Below, piece by piece: positions 1 to 6,434 of a stretch of DNA of 12,330 bases (position 1 is the first letter of the stretch; each line of letters starts with the position of its first letter). The notes under the pieces are model-generated. The model saw nothing but the letters and a program-made list of their open reading frames with translations, was not told the DNA's origin and searched no databases. The position numbers and the translations under genes were made by a program. Origin of the DNA: Candidatus Zixiibacteriota bacterium (GTDB lineage Bacteria > Zixibacteria > MSB-5A5 > GN15 > FEB-12); assembly GCA_018816665.1 (NCBI GenBank), contig JAHIVM010000434.1, positions 1-12,330 on the forward strand. The letters run 5' to 3'.

Positions 1-973
1 ATATATCGCCGCTGTTCTTGAGGACGAAATCACCCTGGGAATAAATCATCAAATCGCCCGGCGCACCCCCCGGATTCACCTCCGCGGAGTTTTTGATTTC
101 CACGTCGCCGGTCACGTAAATCGTCACGCTGGCCCCGGGAGCAACCTGCAGCGAGGCGCTGTTTTTCAGAATAACGCTGGAGAAGAAGTATACACCCGAC
201 GACAAAACGGCCGTTCCGGAGCTGATGAAAGCATCGGTCGCCGGATCGTACGAGTAGCTGCCGGTGATTCCCGTGCCGGCTATGCTGGTAGCCTCCGCCC
301 AGGCATACTCGGCTGCCGGGATCTCCTCCAGTTCCTGTTCGGGCGCGGTGCTCGACGTATCCCCGGTCACGGTTGCTGAACTATGGATATCCAGTCCGCC
401 GTCGAGTGACGTCATCACGTCGCCGCCGACCAGGGCGCCGTTTTTGACACCAATGATACCATTGGACCCAACATCGCCGCCCGAAGTAACGTTCGTCAGG
501 GCATACCCTCCCGAATCGCTGCAATACGAATCCGTGACCATGCCGTTGCGAATATCCACGGTGTTGTCCGCGAACATGGCGTAACGGAACGGACGGCTTT
601 CCTCCGGCACGATAGTCAATTCAATAGTCGAATTGCCTCCGAAGGTGGTGCCGGTGGAAACGATAATCACCGTGTCATCCAGGGCAGGATTCGCCGAACT
701 GTCAGTCACGGAGACATCGTAGGTACCGCCGCCCAGACTCAGGCCGGCATACCCGGAATCCCAGCCCGGAGTGTTCTGCAGCTCGGCCACAGCCCGTCGG
801 GCACCGGCCTCGGCTATGTAAAACGCCTCTTCACAATGGGACTGATTGTACGACAAATCCACGTCGGTCGTGGCGTTTTCAACCGCCAGCGTTCCCAGCA
901 GCGCAAGCATGCCGATCAGCAACAGCGAAATCAACAGGGCGCCGCCTTTCTGCGAGTTAAGCTTTCTCATCAT
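1..973 (-). CDS. pilX: PilX-type minor pilin / pilus assembly protein, partial (C-terminus off the left edge)
   Basis: Reverse-strand frame open for 324 codons from ATG 973 to the window edge, with no stop. Residues 1-70 look like the PilX N-terminal domain: short basic leader, a glycine (QKGGALLIS), one long hydrophobic helix (about 11-31), then the typical EEAFYIAEAGARRAV segment (48-62). There is no Glu at position +5 of the presumed mature pilin, which fits PilX/GspK-type subunits. Residues 130-210 and 255-324 consist of short Gly-Asp/Asn repeats (GDVGSNG, GGDV, VTGDVEIKNSAEV) resembling a stacked beta-helix, as in PilX proteins with a polymer-forming-like C-terminal domain. Role inferred: minor subunit of a type IV pilus, made at the inner membrane. 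It is the third gene of the minor-pilin operon, 13 bp after pilW; AGGGGAACAGGT precedes ATG 973. A second ATG follows directly at 970. Confidence 0.82.
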   Translation of the reverse strand, partial: MMRKLNSQKGGALLISLLLIGMLALLGTLAVENATTDVDLSYNQSHCEEAFYIAEAGARRAVAELQNTPGWDSGYAGLSLGGGTYDVSVTDSSANPALDDTVIIVSTGTTFGGNSTIELTIVPEESRPFRYAMFADNTVDIRNGMVTDSYCSDSGGYALTNVTSGGDVGSNGIIGVKNGALVGGDVMTSLDGGLDIHSSATVTGDTSSTAPEQELEEIPAAEYAWAEATSIAGTGITGSYSYDPATDAFISSGTAVLSSGVYFFSSVILKNSASLQVAPGASVTIYVTGDVEIKNSAEVNPGGAPGDLMIYSQGDFVLKNSGDI

Positions 974-986
974 ACCTGTTCCCCTG

Positions 987-1550
987 TCAAATGCCGAGGT
1001 TGCGAAGTTTGACGCGCTCCGTAGCCGTAAACTCGCGATACCCGTCGTTGCTGGTAAAGTCTTCATCCGATCTGGTTGCCCGAACCCGCAGCGATACTTC
1101 TATTGTGGTCGGATTGACGACCGTGTAAGACACACTCTCTATCATGTCCGTGAACGCCTGAGCGTCCAGGCTGTTTGTCTTTTTCATCAGGCGATACACC
1201 GGCTGACTCTCCTCCCCCTCCACCATACTGGTCCGCGTATCACGTGCGAGGAAATACGTGACGGTGTCAACCGGCTGGGTACCCCTCATAAATACTCTCA
1301 GCGTGTCATCAAGTATCTCATACGGTGCATGAGTACCCACTTTGTACCCGGCCATGCGCAGTGTTCTGCCGATTTCATACAAACTGGCTCGCGAGTTCTG
1401 CTGCATATCCGAAATGTCTTCCTGCGCCATCGTCTGGTTGTGCACGGAAATGTAGAATTCGAAGCCGGCCGATGCTATCAGGCCGGTAATCAGCAGCGCG
1501 ATCAACATCTCGACGATCGTATATCCCTTATTGTATCTTGTCGTTTTCAT
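987..1550 (-). CDS. pilW: PilW-like type IV prepilin (minor pilin)
   Basis: 187-residue prepilin. A nine-residue leader ends in KG, then YTIVEM gives an aromatic residue at +1 and Glu at +5, the classic prepilin peptidase site, followed by a hydrophobic helix (about 10-30). Residues 49-69 (DMQQNSRASLYEIGRTLRMAGY) match the PilW pattern of a Gln/Arg-rich helix ending in R-x-AGY, and the C-terminus VKLRNLGI is typical of PilW-type pilins. An upstream in-frame start would add 30 residues in front of the leader; ATG 1550 is preferred because it places the cleavage site correctly and has a GGTGGTG ribosome site. The gene lies 19 bp after pilV and 13 bp before pilX, in the pilV-pilW-pilX order known from Pseudomonas. 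Role inferred: minor pilin in the initiating tip complex of a type IV pilus or related pseudopilus. Confidence 0.87.
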   Translation of the reverse strand: MKTTRYNKGYTIVEMLIALLITGLIASAGFEFYISVHNQTMAQEDISDMQQNSRASLYEIGRTLRMAGYKVGTHAPYEILDDTLRVFMRGTQPVDTVTYFLARDTRTSMVEGEESQPVYRLMKKTNSLDAQAFTDMIESVSYTVVNPTTIEVSLRVRATRSDEDFTSNDGYREFTATERVKLRNLGI

Positions 1551-1569
1551 ATCAACACCACCAGGCCAA

Positions 1570-1965
1570 TTAGTCTTTGAGAATAAACGTTGTGATGGAC
1601 GTTTGCCGCTGGATCTCCTGATGGTCGGTCCAACCGACATTCACATCAACCAGGTAAACACCATCCGGAATTGTTGAATCTGTGGAAATATCATCGATTC
1701 GGGTCACCCGGGTGAAAGCGCTGGCAAGGCCGTCCTCCTGTTCGAGGTACGGCAGCGCCGGCATTGTCTCCAGCGACTCGTAGTACTCGATTTTCTCTTT
1801 GGCCAGCCCCGCGGCAACGGTATTGTCCCGTGAGACGCAGTTGCCTTCCACGGACATGATCAGCATCGGCGCAAGCCCCAGGAGCCCGACTGTCAGCACG
1901 AACATGCTGGCGAGCACCTCGACCAGTCCGACGCCGTGTTCCTCATTCACGACACGTCGAAACAT
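1570..1965 (-). CDS. pilV: PilV-like type IV prepilin (minor pilin)
   Basis: 131 residues from ATG 1965. Leader MFRRVVNEEHG is followed by VGLVEVLASMFVLTVGLLGLA: cleavage after Gly11 puts Glu at +5, and the EVLxSxxxLxVGLLGLAPM helix is the PilV signature. Then comes an AAGLAKEKIEYYESL helix (51-65), matching the A-x-x-LA-x-x-K-x-E of PilV, and a C-terminal strand region (VDVNVGWTD...TSITTFIL). Start choice: ATG 1965 has GGAGG eight bases upstream. An ATG at 1980 overlaps that SD and would add five residues, and a still longer extension would run through the sigma-54 site at 2004-2019, so 1965 is favoured. First gene of the operon. Known role of the family: minor pilin needed for efficient pilus assembly and adhesion. 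Confidence 0.87.
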   Translation of the reverse strand: MFRRVVNEEHGVGLVEVLASMFVLTVGLLGLAPMLIMSVEGNCVSRDNTVAAGLAKEKIEYYESLETMPALPYLEQEDGLASAFTRVTRIDDISTDSTIPDGVYLVDVNVGWTDHQEIQRQTSITTFILKD

Positions 1966-2003
1966 ACTCGATTCCTCCATCTGTATACCCTTACCCGGAC
2001 TAT

Positions 2004-2019
2004 TGCAAATCTCATACCA
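2004..2019 (-). promoter_or_regulatory. Sigma-54 (RpoN) -24/-12 promoter for pilVWX
   Basis: Reading the minus strand, TGGTATGAGATTTGCA matches the sigma-54 consensus TGGYAYR-N4-TTGCW at every defined position, with the required GG-N10-GC spacing. Transcription would start near 1993, giving a leader of about 28 nt that contains the GGAGG site before ATG 1965. Sigma-54 promoters need an enhancer-binding activator; PilR-type activators drive pilin genes this way in Pseudomonas and relatives. No activator gene or clear binding site is visible here. Confidence 0.78.
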
Positions 2020-2281
2020 GATAATCGAGTCCAAATTAGTCTGAATTGAATGCCGGTAAGTCATTACCCGCCAACAGGACACATACCTGCAGTCTTCCCG
2101 TCCGGTGTACGCGCCGGTCCAGACTGTGGGACTGTCACCATATTCTGGAGCATATCATCCAATATCGAATGTCGTTTAGAATCGCGTTGGGATCCCGCCG
2201 GCGTTTCATCTTGAAGCAAACCGTTGGGACGCTCGATAGCCTGCGTCCGTCAACAAATGCAGCCCGTGGTACTGGATTTGG

Positions 2282-2312
2282 TTGTGAATCAGCGGAAAAC
2301 GTGTATTTTCCG
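2282..2312 (+). promoter_or_regulatory. Putative promoter with overlapping inverted repeat upstream of the TauE/SafE gene
   Basis: TTGTGA (2282-2287) and TATTTT (2304-2309), 16 bp apart, are each 4/6 matches to sigma-70 elements. A perfect 7-bp inverted repeat, CGGAAAA (2293-2299) and TTTTCCG (2306-2312) with a 6-bp centre, covers the -10 element, as a repressor operator would. It lies 43 bp before the TTG start. Apart from this and the sigma-54 site, I see nothing gene-like in the divergent gap 1966-2355. Confidence 0.35.
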
Positions 2313-2355
2313 TCAACCCGAACTCGCAGAGATCGGTAAGGAAGGAAGCTTACGG

Positions 2356-3135
2356 TTGGAGTGGTATCAGTACATAATGGTCATAGCTGCCGGTTTTGCC
2401 TGCGGCTTCATCAATACGCTGGCCGGTAGCGGATCGCTGATATCCCTGCCGCTTCTCATCTTTCTTGGTCTTCCCGCTAACATCGCCAACGGAACCAACC
2501 GGGTGGCTATCATGCTGCAAAATACGGTGGGCGTCTGGCGATTTCACCGGGCCGGCGTCCTGGACTGGCGAAAAGCCTGGATTCTGGCCATCCCGACCAT
2601 CCTGGGAGCCATTGTCGGCGCCCAGATCGCGGTCAATCTCGATGAGCAGACGATGCGGCGGGTGATCGGGGCGGTTATGGTTATCATGCTGGTAGTCATG
2701 ATCATACGTCCCAAACGCTGGTTGGAAGGTCAAACCGAGCTGACCTCGAAACGCCCGGGAATCATGCAGATGCTGGTGTTTTTTGCCATTGGTATCCACG
2801 GCGGCTTCATTCAGGCGGGGGTGGGCGTGTTTCTCCTGGCCGGGCTGGTTCTTGGCGCCGGTTTTGACCTCGTCCGAGGCAATGCCATCAAGCTGTTCAT
2901 TATCCTGCTGTTCACGGCCTTTGCGCTTGCCATCTTCGTAGCCAACGACCAGGTAGTCTGGAGTGTCGGGCTGATCATGGCCATCGGCAACATGAGCGGA
3001 GCCTGGATAGGTGCCCGAACCGCCGTCAAACGGGGAGCAGGGTTTGTGCGCTGGGTGCTTATGGCGGTGGTAGTGGTTTCCGCAGTGCTGCTCCTGGACA
3101 TCCCCGCCCTGATCAGAACCTGGTTTAATCTCTAA
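2356..3135 (+). CDS. TauE/SafE-family sulfite/organosulfonate-type membrane exporter
   Basis: 259-residue integral membrane protein with about eight hydrophobic segments. Two TauE/SafE half-repeats are visible: GFINTLAGSGSLISLP (17-32) with ANGTNRVAI (44-52), and GIHGGFIQAGVGVFLLAG (146-163) with GNAIKLFI (175-182). The C-terminal GNMSGAWIGARTAVKRG (211-227) is also characteristic. Members of this family are thought to move sulfite, sulfoacetate or other small anions across the inner membrane; the substrate cannot be told from sequence. Start: TTG 2356 has AAGGAAGGA eight bases upstream and gives a normal family length. The frame is open further upstream, but that adds a charged, non-membrane N-terminus unlike the family. 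The gene is divergent from pilVWX and appears to be a single-gene unit, since another promoter follows its stop directly. Confidence 0.88.
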   Translation: MEWYQYIMVIAAGFACGFINTLAGSGSLISLPLLIFLGLPANIANGTNRVAIMLQNTVGVWRFHRAGVLDWRKAWILAIPTILGAIVGAQIAVNLDEQTMRRVIGAVMVIMLVVMIIRPKRWLEGQTELTSKRPGIMQMLVFFAIGIHGGFIQAGVGVFLLAGLVLGAGFDLVRGNAIKLFIILLFTAFALAIFVANDQVVWSVGLIMAIGNMSGAWIGARTAVKRGAGFVRWVLMAVVVVSAVLLLDIPALIRTWFNL

Positions 3136-3140
3136 GCCTC

Positions 3141-3169
3141 TTGGCACGGCAGTCTTTTATTGCTATGTT
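3141..3169 (+). promoter_or_regulatory. Sigma-70-type promoter for the methyltransferase/hydrolase pair
   Basis: TTGGCA (3141-3146, 5/6) and TATGTT (3164-3169, 4/6) are separated by exactly 17 bp, with TGC directly before the -10 (extended -10 TGn). Start expected near 3176, about 42 nt before ATG 3218. It begins five bases after the TauE/SafE stop codon. Confidence 0.55.
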
Positions 3170-3217
3170 ATGAGTGAGCAATCTCTCGTCAACGAGTTGT
3201 AAATCCTGAGGACATCC

Positions 3218-4012
3218 ATGCAAAGATCCGAGTATACGGCCGCCAACCGCGCCGCCTGGAACGAGGCCGCACCCCTGCACCAAAAACAGAACTTCGAGGA
3301 ACTCTTGGCAGCCTTTCGCCAGCCCGGGTACAATCGACTGGACCGGGTGGCAACCGAGCAGCTAAAGGCTATCGGTCTCGAAAGCAAAGCGGTGGTGCAT
3401 CTCTGCTGCAACAACGGACGAGAACTGCTCTCTGTCAAGAACCTCGGGGCCGGCCGGTGCGTGGGAATTGACATCTCCGACGGCTTCGTCGAGCAGGCGC
3501 GCACTCTCTCCAAGGCCGCCGGGCTCGACTGCGAGTTCCATCGCCACGACATCTACGACATCCCCGCGACTTACGACGGGCAGTTTGACCTGACCATGAT
3601 TACGGTCGGCGCTCTCGGATGGATGCCGCGAATAGATGACTTCTTCGGTACGGTCGTCCGCCTCCTGAAACCCGGAGGCTGGCTGGCGATATACGAAATG
3701 CACCCTTTGCTGGACATGTTCGACGAGGACGACCCGATGATTCCGCCGCAACTCAAGGAATCATACTTCCGGGAGAAACCCTTCGTCGATGTCTCCGGTC
3801 TTGACTACTACGGTCACTCGCAATACAAGTCGGCCCCGATGTACTGGTTTCATCACAAACTGTGCGACATCATTCAGGGCTGTCTCGATCACGGCCTCAG
3901 CATCAAACACTTCCGTGAGTATGAACACGACATCTCGGCCGTCTTTGCCAACTTTGAGCGACAGAGGATCAGTCTGCCGTTATCCTACACACTAACCGCC
4001 CGGCGCGGCTGA
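3218..4012 (+). CDS. Class I SAM-dependent methyltransferase
   Basis: 264 residues. Rossmann-fold methyltransferase motifs appear in order: motif I VVHLCCNNGRELLSVKNLGA (59-78); the acidic residue at the end of beta-2 in CVGIDIS (81-87, Asp85), which binds the SAM ribose; FHRHDIYDIP (107-116); FDLTMITVGALGWM (123-136); and RLLKPGGWLAIYEMHP (148-163). Motif I has CCNNG where most enzymes have GCGxG; this resembles the HLQC-x-x-G subgroup of bacterial methyltransferases. The C-terminal half (195-260, many Tyr/His/Phe) probably forms the acceptor pocket. The substrate is unknown. TGAGGA ends five bases before ATG 3218. The next gene follows after 28 bp with no terminator, so the two are probably cotranscribed. 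Confidence 0.85.
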   Translation: MQRSEYTAANRAAWNEAAPLHQKQNFEELLAAFRQPGYNRLDRVATEQLKAIGLESKAVVHLCCNNGRELLSVKNLGAGRCVGIDISDGFVEQARTLSKAAGLDCEFHRHDIYDIPATYDGQFDLTMITVGALGWMPRIDDFFGTVVRLLKPGGWLAIYEMHPLLDMFDEDDPMIPPQLKESYFREKPFVDVSGLDYYGHSQYKSAPMYWFHHKLCDIIQGCLDHGLSIKHFREYEHDISAVFANFERQRISLPLSYTLTARRG

Positions 4013-4040
4013 GCGCCCCGGTCAACAGGGGCATGCTGCC

Positions 4041-4925
4041 ATGACCGATCACACGACGTTCCAGTCCGACACGGGCACACTAAATACAATCATCCTGCGT
4101 CACGCCCGTGATGCCTTTGTTTCTCAGGCCGTTCTCAACGATCAGTGGCGCGCCCTCAACTACACCGACTGCCCCGACTACGACCGGGCGATCAAAGAGT
4201 ATGATTGCTTCGTGGAGAGTATTGCGCAGAGCACCACGAACATCCGCTTCCTGCCACCGACTGACTCACCGGGCATTGACTCGATATACGTTCGGGATAC
4301 TATGCTCACCACCAACCGGGGTATCATCCTGTGTAACATGGGCAAGGAAGCTCGCCGCGGAGAACCGGCAGAAGCCCGAGAGTCACTGGAGCAATTGGAT
4401 ATCCCCATCCTGGGCGCGATCACCGACCCGGGGACGGTGGAAGGCGGCGATATCATCTGGCTGGACGAACAAACCATCGTGGTGGGGCTCGGCTATCGAA
4501 CCAATGCCGAGGGCATTCGCCAGTTGACCGACCTGACGCGGGAGTTGGTCAAAAACGTCATTACGGTGCCCCTCCCCCACTGGAACGGACCGTCGGATGT
4601 CCTGCATCTTATGTCGTTCATCAGCCCCATTGACGTTGACCTGGCGGTGGTCTATTCCCGCCTGATGCCGGTTCCGTTTCGCATGATGCTGCTCGAGCGG
4701 GGTATCCGTCTGGTGGAGGTGCCCGACAATGAGTATGAGTCCATGGCCTGCAATGTTCTTGCACTTGGGCCGCGGCAGTGCCTGATGCTCTCCGGAAACC
4801 CAATCACACAGTCGCGCCTCGAGAAGGCGGGGGCCGGGGTCACGACTTATGACGGCGTCGAGATCTCGCGCAAGGGGGCCGGCGGCCCGACCTGCCTGAC
4901 CCGTCCCCTGGCCCGATTGCGATAA
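4041..4925 (+). CDS. Dimethylarginine dimethylaminohydrolase / amidinotransferase-fold hydrolase
   Basis: 294 residues of the guanidino-modifying superfamily (DDAH, arginine deiminase, amidinotransferase). Visible active-site elements: IYVRDTMLTT (82-91) with the substrate-binding Arg-Asp; GTVEGGDIIW (131-140) with the EGGD acid; GPSDVLHLMSFISP (183-196), where His189 is the likely general base; YESMACNVLAL (232-242); and C-terminal GAGGPTCLTRPL (279-290) with nucleophile Cys285. All catalytic positions are present, so it should be active. DDAH cleaves N-methylated arginine to citrulline plus a methylamine; a related guanidino substrate is equally possible. It is slightly longer than typical DDAH (about 255-285). 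CAGGGG lies nine bases before ATG 4041. It lies downstream of, and probably in one operon with, the methyltransferase, which invites but does not prove a shared substrate. Confidence 0.83.
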   Translation: MTDHTTFQSDTGTLNTIILRHARDAFVSQAVLNDQWRALNYTDCPDYDRAIKEYDCFVESIAQSTTNIRFLPPTDSPGIDSIYVRDTMLTTNRGIILCNMGKEARRGEPAEARESLEQLDIPILGAITDPGTVEGGDIIWLDEQTIVVGLGYRTNAEGIRQLTDLTRELVKNVITVPLPHWNGPSDVLHLMSFISPIDVDLAVVYSRLMPVPFRMMLLERGIRLVEVPDNEYESMACNVLALGPRQCLMLSGNPITQSRLEKAGAGVTTYDGVEISRKGAGGPTCLTRPLARLR

Positions 4926-5065
4926 ACCTGCACGGTCAAACGGCTATCGTGGACAGGCCCTGTCGTCCCGCCCCAGACCGGCAAAGTTATGCTTGATTTT
5001 GCAACCATTTCCCGTTACCTCTGTTAGAACTGTAACACTATGCCACGGGGGAGGTTGAACCGAAC

Positions 5066-5092
5066 ATGTCACTACCAGGGAATGAACAATGA
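5066..5092 (+). CDS. Possible eight-residue leader ORF coupled to the phosphomannomutase gene
   Basis: ATG 5066 opens an eight-codon ORF (MSLPGNEQ) whose TGA (5090-5092) overlaps the mutase start in an ATGA arrangement (5089-5092). It has a purine-rich SD, GGGGGAGG (5047-5054), with an 11-base spacer, stronger than the AGGGA of the mutase itself. Such overlaps allow translational coupling. The peptide is too short to judge by content, and the arrangement may be chance. Confidence 0.3.
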   Translation: MSLPGNEQ

Positions 5093-6432
5093 CAATAGAT
5101 CCAACCATCTTCAAAGCCTACGATGTCAGGGGTACCGTCCCCGATCAGCTCACCGGCGAAGTAGCCTATGAAATCGGTTTCGCCCTTACCTCCTTTCTGA
5201 AAGCCAAAACAATCGCGGTCGGCCGCGACATGCGGGTGTCATCCGACGACATGGCCGCCAACCTGATACGGGGGATAAACGACGGTGGCGTGGACGTGGT
5301 CGATCTGGGTCTGACCTCTACCGATGGACTCTATTTTGCGGTGGGTAATTTTGGCTACGACGGCGGCGTGATGATCACCGCCAGCCACAATCCCAAAGAA
5401 TACAACGGGTTTAAGATCTGCCGGGAGAATGCCGTCCCGCTGTCCGGCTCCGACGGCCTCACGCAGATTTCGAAACTCATTCAGGACGGAAACAAGGCGG
5501 AGAAATCTCCCACCCGGGGGATGACGGTGCGCAAGGATATCGCGAAGGAGTACGCCGCCTACTGCCTGTCATTCATCGATGCCAATAAAATCAAGCCGTA
5601 CACTATCGTGCTGGATGCCGGCAACGGCATGGCCGGCGCCACCCTCCCCCCCGTGCTGGAAAAACTGCCGGGCAATTTCACCAGGCTCTTTTTCGAACTC
5701 GACGGTACCTTTCCGAACCACCCGGCCTCCCCTATCGAACTGGAAAACCTCGTTGACCTTCAGAATAAGATCAAGGAAGTGGGAGCCGACTTTGGCGTGG
5801 CTTTCGACGGCGATGCCGACCGCATGTTCCTGGTGGACAAAAACGGCCGGCAACTCGGCGGTGACATGGTGACAGCCCTCGTGGCTAAATCCCTCCTGAC
5901 CAAGTTTCCCGGCGAGACGGTGCTCTACAACCTCATATGCTCCCGCGCCGTGCCGCGCCTGATAGAAAAATCCGGCGGCAAAGCTATCCGCACCCGGGTC
6001 GGTCACGCGCTGATCAAGCCGCTGATGAAAAAGCATAATGCGATTTTCGGCGGTGAACACTCCGGGCATTTCTATTTCCGAGACTTCTGGTTCGCCGATT
6101 CCGGGCTCATTGCCTTCCTGGTCTGCCTGGAGTTGCTCTCCATGGAGGGCAAACCCCTGGATGAACTCGTGGCTGAACTCGACCCGTTCGTCCGCTCCGG
6201 CGAAATCAATACGCGGGTGAGGTCTATTCCGGACACTATCGCCGCAGTCAAAACGGCCTTTGCCGACGGAGAGCAGGACGAGATCGACGGTTTGACGGTC
6301 CAGTACGGGGACTACTGGTTCAATCTCAGACCGTCCAACACCGAGCCGCTGCTCCGCCTCAATGTGGAAGCTGATAACAAAAAGATCCTGGAGGATAGAA
6401 CTACTGCGATCCTTAAGATCGTAAGGGGGTAG
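5089..6432 (+). CDS. manB: Phosphomannomutase/phosphoglucomutase
   Basis: 447-residue member of the alpha-D-phosphohexomutase superfamily, full length. It interconverts the 1- and 6-phosphates of mannose or glucose in the cytoplasm, feeding GDP-mannose or UDP-glucose for surface polysaccharide. All four signature loops are present: the N-terminal FKAYDVRGTVP (8-18); the phosphoserine loop TASHNPKEYNG (97-107, Ser99); the Mg-binding DGDADR (240-245); the sugar-specificity loop GEHSGH (322-327), of the AlgC/ManB type; and the phosphate-binding RPSNTEPLLRL (414-424). AGGGA ends seven bases before ATG 5089. The 163-bp gap upstream holds no convincing promoter. The response-regulator gene starts two bases after the stop, so the two are one unit. 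Confidence 0.93.
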   Translation: MTIDPTIFKAYDVRGTVPDQLTGEVAYEIGFALTSFLKAKTIAVGRDMRVSSDDMAANLIRGINDGGVDVVDLGLTSTDGLYFAVGNFGYDGGVMITASHNPKEYNGFKICRENAVPLSGSDGLTQISKLIQDGNKAEKSPTRGMTVRKDIAKEYAAYCLSFIDANKIKPYTIVLDAGNGMAGATLPPVLEKLPGNFTRLFFELDGTFPNHPASPIELENLVDLQNKIKEVGADFGVAFDGDADRMFLVDKNGRQLGGDMVTALVAKSLLTKFPGETVLYNLICSRAVPRLIEKSGGKAIRTRVGHALIKPLMKKHNAIFGGEHSGHFYFRDFWFADSGLIAFLVCLELLSMEGKPLDELVAELDPFVRSGEINTRVRSIPDTIAAVKTAFADGEQDEIDGLTVQYGDYWFNLRPSNTEPLLRLNVEADNKKILEDRTTAILKIVRG

Positions 6433-6434
6433 AT

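Noticed and set aside
264..584. Plus-strand frame opposite the partial pilX gene
   Set aside because: Low-complexity Ser/Pro/Thr translation with no ribosome site; the minus strand carries a recognisable PilX protein.
2272..2287. Second possible sigma-54 site on the plus strand (TGGTACTGGATTTGGT)
   Set aside because: The -12 element reads GG instead of the nearly invariant GC, so it fails the key test.
2350..3147. 265-codon minus-strand frame opposite the TauE/SafE gene
   Set aside because: Low-complexity His/Asp/Gln/Gly-rich translation, as expected from the antisense of a membrane protein.
4955..4968. Short inverted repeat GACAG-GCC-CTGTC after the hydrolase gene
   Set aside because: Only a five-base stem and no following T run, so not a credible terminator.
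4993..5027. Possible promoter before the mutase gene (TTGCAA ... TGTTAG)
   Set aside because: The -10 match is only 3/6 and no alternative pair has good spacing, so no promoter is annotated there.
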